Shown here in pieces: positions 1 to 4,650 of a DNA stretch of 11,291 nucleotides. Under the pieces are notes generated by a model. The model was not told the origin of the DNA. It was given only the letters and a program-made list of their open reading frames with translations, and ran no database searches. Both the position numbers and the translations under genes were made by a program. Every line of letters begins with the position of its first letter. Positions within the stretch are counted from its first letter, which is position 1. Source of the stretch: Mucilaginibacter sp. (GTDB taxonomy: Bacteria > Bacteroidota > Bacteroidia > Sphingobacteriales > Sphingobacteriaceae); the NCBI GenBank assembly GCA_019235595.1, contig JAFAKI010000172.1, positions 1 to 11,291 of the forward strand, given 5' to 3'.

Positions 1-1272
1 TACTGTAACCAATGGGATGTGGAAGGTTTGATCGCCACCACATCCATCCATCAAAAAACCCGTGTGGCGCCCGAAAGTATATTGAAGGTGCTGGATGCCT
101 ATGAAAAAGTACAACCTAATCTGCTAAAGCATGAGCCGGGTTACCCGACCGCCCAGGCCCTGAGGGTAAAAGTGCGCCATGGCCTTGCAGTGTACGGAAT
201 GGAAGGTGTTGGCCAGGGGCATGACTCCGGAGGGTCTAACCTCATAGTGGATGTTTTGAAAAAACAGGATGACCGCCCGGTTTGGTTTGCTGTTTGGGGA
301 GGCACGGGCACATTGGCCCAGGCGCTTTGGAAAATAAAAAATACCCTGCCGGCACAGGAGGCTGAAAAAATTTATAAGAAAGTACGGATATACACCATTT
401 CGGACCAGGATGACAGCGGGCCGTGGATAAGAAAAACCTTCCCTTCCATATTCTTTGTGGTAACCCCGGGTTACAATTATACCAGGGCGACCTGGCTGGG
501 TATGGCGTTCGGCATGCCGGGATCGAACACCGAAGTAGTATCAAACGAATGGCTGGCTAAAAACATACAACAAGGGCATGGGCCGATGGGCGCTGCTTAC
601 CCCGACGTGGCATATGGTATGGAAGGAGATACGCCGAGCTTTTTAAGTCTGATCAGTAACGGTTTGAATGATCCAGAGCACCCAAACTATGGCGGCTGGG
701 GCGGGAGATATGAATTGTACCTGCCTCAATTTGAGGACTCCAACACAGGCAGGTTCCACAGGGATAACTGGCCAAAGGATGAACCTGAAACCAGACCTAT
801 CTGGACAAACGCCTCCGATTCCTTGATCTCTCCGGTAGATAAAAAAGGATATAATAATAACCAGGCCACCATATGGCGCTGGCGTGTGGAATACCAAAAT
901 GACTTTGCCGCGCGCATGCAGTGGACCACCAAGAGTTACAAGGAATGCAACCACCCACCTGTACCCAGGGTAGCTACGGGCGAAAGGATGACCGTAAAAT
1001 CGGGCCAGCAATTCCATTTGAGTGCAGCGGGTACCACCGACCCGGATGGAGACTCGCTGAGTTACCTCTGGTTCCAGTACCCTGAAGCCGGTACTTACAA
1101 AGGCCATGTGAGTTTTGCGCCTTATTCGCCCAACTTATACGATGTGCCGGTAACTGCGCCGGTGGTTGACAGTTCAGTAACTATCCATTTTATTTTGAAA
1201 GTTACCGACAAAGGCACGCCGGCATTAACCAGGTACAAAAGGGTTATAGTGACCGTTCTGCCCAAATCGTAG
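1..1272 (+). CDS. DUF1593 / Sde182-like nucleoside-hydrolase-like protein, 5' end outside window
   Basis: This is the C-terminal part (about 423 residues visible) of a DUF1593 family protein (Cellulose-binding Sde182 type). The frame stays open to the window edge and the residues before the GTG at 19 (YCNQWDVEGLIATTS) match the family's conserved N-terminal strand, so the true start lies upstream and GTG 19 is internal. Visible family motifs are VEGLIATTS, GHDSGGSNLI, VWGGTGTLAQALW, a YGMEGDTPSFL stretch and GGWGGRYELY, which form the nucleoside-hydrolase-like domain. After about residue 310 comes an Ig-like C-terminal domain (TTDPDGDSLSYLW). Such proteins are usually exported and linked to polysaccharide or nucleoside breakdown, but no activity can be assigned here. 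Usually a signal peptide and a TDxENEPDD-like segment precede this point; both would lie upstream. It has no evident link to the metal genes downstream. The family call is firm; the function is unknown. Confidence 0.88.
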   Translation, partial: YCNQWDVEGLIATTSIHQKTRVAPESILKVLDAYEKVQPNLLKHEPGYPTAQALRVKVRHGLAVYGMEGVGQGHDSGGSNLIVDVLKKQDDRPVWFAVWGGTGTLAQALWKIKNTLPAQEAEKIYKKVRIYTISDQDDSGPWIRKTFPSIFFVVTPGYNYTRATWLGMAFGMPGSNTEVVSNEWLAKNIQQGHGPMGAAYPDVAYGMEGDTPSFLSLISNGLNDPEHPNYGGWGGRYELYLPQFEDSNTGRFHRDNWPKDEPETRPIWTNASDSLISPVDKKGYNNNQATIWRWRVEYQNDFAARMQWTTKSYKECNHPPVPRVATGERMTVKSGQQFHLSAAGTTDPDGDSLSYLWFQYPEAGTYKGHVSFAPYSPNLYDVPVTAPVVDSSVTIHFILKVTDKGTPALTRYKRVIVTVLPKS

Positions 1273-1278
1273 CGATCT

Positions 1279-1309
1279 CGACTCTCTAATAAACAGGGTC
1301 GTCGATTTT
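1279..1309 (+). terminator. Candidate intrinsic terminator after the DUF1593 gene
   Basis: CGACTCT (1279-1285) pairs with AGGGTCG (1295-1301) through a 9-nt loop, giving 7 bp with one G-T pair. TTTT follows at 1306-1309. It begins 7 nt past the stop codon at 1272, which suits a terminator separating this gene from the regulator. The T-run is short and four bases from the stem, so termination may be partial. Confidence 0.45.
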
Positions 1310-1370
1310 ATCAACCAAAACATCGCCCATATTACACACTTAACAGGGGTTAAATAGACATTATTACGGG

Positions 1371-1401
1371 TTGATTTGGACACAAAAGCAAGGTATTTTT
1401 G
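1371..1401 (+). promoter_or_regulatory. Bacteroidetes-type promoter for the AraC/GlxA regulator
   Basis: TATTTTTG at 1394-1401 fits the Bacteroidetes -7 box TAnnTTTG. A TTG at 1371-1373 lies 20 nt upstream, matching the -33 element spacing. The -7 box ends only 4 nt before ATG 1406, so the transcript would start at or next to the start codon, giving a leaderless or nearly leaderless message. A short inverted repeat (TTAAC, 4-nt loop, GTTAA, 1340-1353) lies just upstream and could be an operator, but it is too short to rely on. Confidence 0.55.
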
Positions 1402-1405
1402 TAAA

Positions 1406-2395
1406 ATGAAACACGTAACCATCATCTATCCGTCACAGCGCAGCGGCCACAGCACTCTGGCTTGTATAACAGCCGCTTTTGAGACCTTTATGGCTGCCAA
1501 TGGTTATCGCCGTAAAAGCGGCAAAACTGATCTCTTTACTGTTGAGCTGGCTGGAACTACCGCAGCTGAAGAAATATGCAATGGTATGTTTACCATAAAG
1601 CCGCAGCGGAATATTTCAGACATAAGCAAAACCGACCTCATCATTATCCCATCTACAAACCCCAACCAACAGCAGCCTTTACCTGGGGATGATGTGCTCA
1701 TCGAATGGATGACCAGGCAGTATAAGCACGGGGCGGATATTGTGAGCATTTGCTCCGGCGCCTTCCTGCTGGCCTCTTCGGGTTTGCTTGATGGGAAAAG
1801 CTGCTCAACCCACTGGGCGCATGCCGACCTTTTCAGGCAACGTTTCCCTAAGGTGAATTTGATGGCCGATAAACTGATCACCGACGAAAATGGTATTTGT
1901 ACTAATGGTGGCGCTTTTTCTTTTCTGAACCTGATGATCTACCTGGTAGAGAAGTATTACGACCGCGAGACGGCCATTTACTGCTCCAAAAATTTGCAGA
2001 TTGAGATGGACCGGAATAGCCAGTCGGCGTTTACCATTTTTACCGGGCAGAAACTTCATGGCGATAAAATGGTAGAGGATGCGCAGAAATACATTGAAAG
2101 CGCGCTGAACGAGAAAATATCCATAGAAGAGTTATCCGCAAGGTTCGCGATAGGCAGGCGCAATTTCGACAGACGATTTATTAAAGCGACCGGAAATACC
2201 CCGCTGGAATATTCGCAGCGGGTGAAGATCGAATTAGCAAAGAAAGAATTGGAGGTGAGCCGCAAAACCGTTAACGAAGTGATGTACGAAGTAGGCTACT
2301 CTGACCAGAAGGCTTTCCGCGAAGTTTTCAGGAAGATCACCGGCATGTCGCCGCTGGAGTATCGCAGTAAGTATAATAAGGAGGCTGCGAATTAA
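1406..2395 (+). CDS. GlxA-family AraC-type transcriptional regulator
   Basis: A 329-residue DNA-binding regulator. Residues about 3-190 form a DJ-1/PfpI (class I amidotransferase-like) domain with the typical ICSGAFLLA nucleophile-elbow motif (Cys116) followed by GLLDGKSCSTHW. Residues about 222-322 form an AraC C-terminal domain with two helix-turn-helix units (about 238-256 and 287-310; EVGYSDQKAFREVFRKITG is the family signature). In GlxA-like regulators the N-terminal domain is thought to sense a ligand and is usually not catalytic. The start was set at ATG 1406, not TTG 1376, because homology begins at MKHVTIIYPS and the promoter -7 box lies between the two. It sits alone on the same strand as the metal locus, with its own promoter and a 188-bp downstream gap. 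Its target is unknown; control of the downstream locus is possible but has no direct support. Confidence 0.9.
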   Translation: MKHVTIIYPSQRSGHSTLACITAAFETFMAANGYRRKSGKTDLFTVELAGTTAAEEICNGMFTIKPQRNISDISKTDLIIIPSTNPNQQQPLPGDDVLIEWMTRQYKHGADIVSICSGAFLLASSGLLDGKSCSTHWAHADLFRQRFPKVNLMADKLITDENGICTNGGAFSFLNLMIYLVEKYYDRETAIYCSKNLQIEMDRNSQSAFTIFTGQKLHGDKMVEDAQKYIESALNEKISIEELSARFAIGRRNFDRRFIKATGNTPLEYSQRVKIELAKKELEVSRKTVNEVMYEVGYSDQKAFREVFRKITGMSPLEYRSKYNKEAAN

Positions 2396-2405
2396 TAATG
2401 CGTTC

Positions 2406-2424
2406 GTGTTCACGCGATGAACAC
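2406..2424 (+). terminator. Hairpin after the AraC-type regulator, possible terminator
   Basis: A perfect 7-bp inverted repeat, GTGTTCA and TGAACAC, with a 5-nt loop (CGCGA), begins 10 nt after the regulator's stop codon. The following sequence is AT-rich (TTGTAAATATTTATAAATA) but lacks a clean T-run, so this may be a weak terminator or an operator. The position favours a terminator. Confidence 0.4.
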
Positions 2425-2431
2425 TTGTAAA

Positions 2432-2443
2432 TATTTATAAATA
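2432..2443. repeat. 12-bp perfect AT palindrome
   Basis: TATTTATAAATA is self-complementary over 12 bp. It lies in the gap between the regulator and the Cys-rich small gene. In AT-rich intergenic DNA such palindromes arise by chance, so a regulatory role is only possible. Confidence 0.25.
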
Positions 2444-2469
2444 GCTGATTTTAATTGTTCGTATTTTTG

Positions 2470-2517
2470 AAACTGGTGGCAAACTGGTGTCTGGGCTTTG
2501 GTTGTACCACGCCAGTT
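2470..2517. promoter_or_regulatory. Candidate operator: 9-bp direct repeat one helical turn apart plus inverted half-site
   Basis: AAACTGGTG occurs at 2470-2478 and again at 2481-2489, an 11-bp period, so both copies face the same side of the helix. The inverse of its core, CCAGTT, occurs at 2512-2517. The cluster lies about 55-105 bp upstream of the -7-like box at 2572, a normal distance for an activator site. The binding protein is unknown; the adjacent AraC-type regulator is one candidate because that family often uses direct repeats, though usually with about 21-bp spacing. Confidence 0.35.
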
Positions 2518-2571
2518 ACATATTACCCCCATAACGCAACATAAATAAATTAAAATCGTAAATAATTACAC

Positions 2572-2579
2572 TATCTTCG
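2572..2579 (+). promoter_or_regulatory. Probable -7 promoter box for the small Cys-rich gene
   Basis: TATCTTCG differs from the Bacteroidetes -7 consensus TAnnTTTG at one base. It is followed by TAAA and then the GTG start at 2584, the same arrangement (box, TAAA, start codon) as at 1394-1408. No good TTG was found at the expected -33 distance, which suggests a weaker or activator-dependent promoter. Confidence 0.4.
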
Positions 2580-2583
2580 TAAA

Positions 2584-2955
2584 GTGAAACGCGCAATTGT
2601 GATAACATTGACCCTGGTATACCTGGTATCGTGCTTAGGTATGGTGATCAATCGTTTTTATTGCTGCGGTAAGCTAGCCTCGGTTTCACTTGCCATTGGT
2701 ACCCCGGCAAAGACCAATCCCGATAAGTATAAATGCTGCAAAACCGAAGAGCTTGGCTTCAAGATAAAAGATAATCACGTTGCTTCGGGTGTCCTGCACA
2801 TGCAACCGATCGCGGCCTTTGATCTGCCTTTGCAGACTTATTATTTTGCTGGTCATCAGGATGTTGAAACGGGTGCTTTACAGTTCCATTCAGGCAATTC
2901 GCCTCCAGGGCCCAATGTCGCCATTTACACTTTTAACTGCACTTACAGGATCTGA
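2584..2955 (+). CDS. Small Cys-rich exported or membrane protein, HYC_CC_PP type
   Basis: A 123-residue protein with a GTG start and an N-terminal hydrophobic segment (residues 4-22). It has the motif set that names the Bacteroidetes HYC_CC_PP family: FYCC at 25-28 (the His of HYC is Phe here), KCCKTE with Cys51-Cys52, and NSPPGPN with Pro107-Pro108. A further Cys is at 119. LVSC at 14-17 resembles a lipobox, so a lipoprotein is possible, but the early position and the motif right after it make a signal anchor or cleaved peptide equally likely. Family members have no known reaction; as I recall, they are often near heavy-metal efflux genes, and that is the case here. The clustered cysteines suggest metal binding or disulfides in the periplasm. 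GTG was chosen because the lysine/arginine-led signal begins there and a promoter-like box precedes it. The family call rests on motif recognition from memory. Confidence 0.72.
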   Translation: MKRAIVITLTLVYLVSCLGMVINRFYCCGKLASVSLAIGTPAKTNPDKYKCCKTEELGFKIKDNHVASGVLHMQPIAAFDLPLQTYYFAGHQDVETGALQFHSGNSPPGPNVAIYTFNCTYRI

Positions 2956-3029
2956 CCTGTCTCCTTTCCCGTCCCGGTTTTCTTTCGGGGCAAGCTGATT
3001 GCATTTAATCATCTTCATCATAGTTTAAT

Positions 3030-3050
3030 GCATTAACCGCGTGGTTATGC
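3030..3050 (+). promoter_or_regulatory. Hairpin / palindrome upstream of the HMBD gene
   Basis: A perfect 12-bp palindrome TTAATGCATTAA (3025-3036) overlaps a hairpin in which GCAT and TAACC (3030-3038) pair with GGTTATGC (3043-3050) around loop GCGT, with one bulged T. It ends 28 nt before the ATG at 3079. It could be an operator or a 5'-UTR structure of the metal-binding protein gene. No clear TAnnTTTG box was found in this 123-bp gap. Confidence 0.3.
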
Positions 3051-3078
3051 CATTTATTTATTCAATTATTTAAAATCC

Positions 3079-3330
3079 ATGAAAAAAGTTATGCTGATGG
3101 CTGCTGCTATCCTGTTTTCGTCTGCAAGTGTTTTTGCTGCTGATCTGCACAATGGTGTTGCTGCTGCCGACACTGCCAAAAAAGCCAAAACTGCCAAAGT
3201 GGTTTATACCTGCCCCATGCATTCAGATGTATTGTCGGATAAACCTGGTAAATGTTCTAAACCGGGCTGCGGGATGACACTGGTAAAAAAGGCCGACGCC
3301 AAAAGGCCGGCAGCTAAAATGAAAATGTAA
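3079..3330 (+). CDS. Small secreted heavy-metal-binding-domain (HMBD) protein
   Basis: An 83-residue periplasmic protein. Residues 1-20 form a signal peptide (MKKVMLMAAAILFSSASVFA, likely cut before Ala21). A lysine/alanine-rich linker leads to one HMBD at 43-69: YTCPMH (Cys45, Met46-Pro region, His48) and a second half ending CGMTLV. The second half reads CSKPGCGM (Cys59, Cys64), a CX4C spacing, whereas both adaptors downstream have CPICGM (CX2C). The tail ends MKMKM-like (Lys-Met-Lys-Met), which may add soft-metal ligands. The domain is known from CusB-type adaptors and P-type ATPases, where it binds Cu/Ag. Stand-alone copies are thought to act as periplasmic metal scavengers or chaperones. 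The gene lies 45 bp before the pump on the same strand, with a strong hairpin between them, so it is probably the first gene of the operon. Confidence 0.88.
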   Translation: MKKVMLMAAAILFSSASVFAADLHNGVAAADTAKKAKTAKVVYTCPMHSDVLSDKPGKCSKPGCGMTLVKKADAKRPAAKMKM

Positions 3331-3338
3331 GTTTTATT

Positions 3339-3360
3339 GCAGGGGCCTCCGGGCTCCTGC
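3339..3360 (+). promoter_or_regulatory. Strong intercistronic hairpin between HMBD gene and pump
   Basis: GCAGGGGCC (3339-3347) pairs with GGCTCCTGC (3352-3360) across a TCCG tetraloop: 9 bp with one G-T pair, mostly G-C. It begins 9 nt after the HMBD stop codon and ends 15 nt before the pump's ATG at 3376. No T-run follows, so it is not a classical terminator. It may stabilise the short upstream message, pause polymerase, or limit pump translation. Confidence 0.5.
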
Positions 3361-3375
3361 TTAACCCGGATTAAG

Positions 3376-4650
3376 ATGATCAATAAACTTATTTCACTTT
3401 CGCTCAAAAACCGCTATATCGTACTGCTGGGTGCTGCCGGGTTGTTTGCATGGGGCGTTTTCGCCGTGCAGGACAACCCCATTGATGCGATACCAGATCT
3501 TTCCGAAAACCAGGTGATCGTTTTTACCGAATGGCAGGGCCGCAGTCCGCAGATTATTGAGGATCAGGTAACTTATCCTCTGGTGAGCAACCTGCAGGGT
3601 ATCCCAAAGGTAAAGGCGGTACGGGCTACTTCGATGTTTGGCATGAGCTTCGTTTATGTCGTATTTGACGACAAAGCTGATATTTACTGGGCACGAAGCC
3701 GCGTGCTCGAAAGGCTCAATTTTGCGCAGCGTCTGCTGCCAGAAGGGATCACGCCCACCCTTGGCCCCGATGGTACCGGTGTTGGCCACATATTATGGTA
3801 CACGCTGAATGCCAAAGGCATCGATCTGGGCGAACAGCGTGCATTGCAGGACTGGTACGTAAAACTCGGACTGCAAACCGTGCCCGGTGTGAGCGAAGTT
3901 GCTTCCTTTGGCGGGTTTGAAAAACAATACCAGGTCAATATCGACCCGCGCAAGCTTAATTATTATGGTGTCCCGCTGTCACAGGTATTAAAAGCGATCA
4001 AAAGCAATAACAACGATGTCGGCGGCAGGAAGTTTGAGATGAACGGCACCGGCTATATCGTGCGTGGGTTGGGTTATATCAAGTCGATCCATGACGTAGA
4101 AAATATTCCTATCGGAACGATCAAAACCGTCCCGATCCGTATCAGCGACATTGCGACCGTGCAGATGGGCGGCGACCTTCGCCTGGGCATTTTCGACCAA
4201 AATGGAGAGGGCGAGGCCGTGGGTGGTATCGTGGTGATGCGCTACGGCGAAAACGCAGATCAGGTGATCCGTGCCGTGAAGGACAAGATGGCCGATATCC
4301 AGAAGGGGCTACCCCAGGGCGTCAAGTTCCATATCGCGTATGACCGCAGCGAGCTGATCGAAAGCGCTATCGGTTCGGTAAAACATACCTTGATCGAGGA
4401 GATGATCACTGTGTCAATCATCGTCATCATCTTCCTGTTCAGCATGCGAAGCGCCCTGAGTATCATCATACAGATACCGATAACCATAGCAGCCAGCTTC
4501 ATCTTGCTTAATGCTTTCGGTATATCGTCCAATATTATGTCGTTAACAGGTATCGCGCTGGCTATTGGCGTCATCGTCGACAACGGTATTGTCATGGTCG
4601 AAAACTCGCACCGAAACCTGGCTATGTCACAACAAAAAGAAAAGTCATGA
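3376..4650 (+). CDS. cusA: CusA/CzcA-family heavy-metal RND pump, N-terminal half
   Basis: A 424-residue N-terminal portion of an inner-membrane proton/metal antiporter. It has TM1 (about 12-31), the conserved NPIDAIPDLSENQVIVFTEW entry, the first porter region (GPDGTGVGHILWYTL, ASFGGFEKQYQV, NNDVGGRKFEMNG), and TM2-TM4 (about 343-410). TM4 carries Asp402 in IGVIVDNGIVMVEN, the equivalent of proton-relay Asp405 in E. coli CusA. The protein ends KEKS shortly after TM4, in the cytoplasmic loop; full CusA proteins are about 1040-1050 residues. The missing remainder is encoded in the -1 frame from 4647, sharing ATGA with this stop. The start was set at ATG 3376 (MINKLISLSLKNRYIVL); the TTG at 3337 lies beside the hairpin and adds non-family residues. 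A CusA/Cu-Ag-type assignment is favoured over Czc because of the neighbours, but the substrate is inferred. Confidence 0.9.
   Translation: MINKLISLSLKNRYIVLLGAAGLFAWGVFAVQDNPIDAIPDLSENQVIVFTEWQGRSPQIIEDQVTYPLVSNLQGIPKVKAVRATSMFGMSFVYVVFDDKADIYWARSRVLERLNFAQRLLPEGITPTLGPDGTGVGHILWYTLNAKGIDLGEQRALQDWYVKLGLQTVPGVSEVASFGGFEKQYQVNIDPRKLNYYGVPLSQVLKAIKSNNNDVGGRKFEMNGTGYIVRGLGYIKSIHDVENIPIGTIKTVPIRISDIATVQMGGDLRLGIFDQNGEGEAVGGIVVMRYGENADQVIRAVKDKMADIQKGLPQGVKFHIAYDRSELIESAIGSVKHTLIEEMITVSIIVIIFLFSMRSALSIIIQIPITIAASFILLNAFGISSNIMSLTGIALAIGVIVDNGIVMVENSHRNLAMSQQKEKS
4634..4650 (+). other. Frame change point: A-rich run and ATGA stop/start overlap inside the pump coding region
   Basis: The upstream frame stops at TGA 4648-4650 and the downstream frame starts at ATG 4647, so they share ATGA. 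Runs of five A (4634-4638) and four A (4640-4643) precede it. One extra A in the first run would join the frames as SQQKRKVMTTKER. The -1 frame is open back to at least 4563. Either translational coupling of two genes or an indel in a homopolymer explains this. Confidence 0.85.

Noticed and set aside
19..21. GTG as the start of the DUF1593 protein
   Set aside because: The frame is open to the window edge and the codons before GTG encode family-conserved residues, so the gene is cut by the window.
643..1107. 154-codon minus-strand ORF opposite the DUF1593 gene
   Set aside because: It is a shadow of a conserved coding region with no start context or family features.
1376..1378. TTG as the start of the AraC-type regulator
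   Set aside because: It adds ten non-family residues and overlaps the promoter; ATG 1406 follows a good -7 box.
2972..2990. Hairpin CCCG...CGGG after the Cys-rich gene as terminator
   Set aside because: Only 4-5 bp of stem, a 9-nt loop and no T-run follow; too weak to annotate.
3337..3339. TTG as the start of the pump's N-terminal half
   Set aside because: The extra residues are encoded by a strong hairpin and are not part of the family; ATG 3376 gives the normal CusA start.
4631..4643. Classical programmed -1 frameshift heptamer in the pump
   Set aside because: In the zero frame the codons are CAA CAA AAA GAA AAG, so no X XXY YYZ heptamer is in phase and only single-tRNA slippage is possible.
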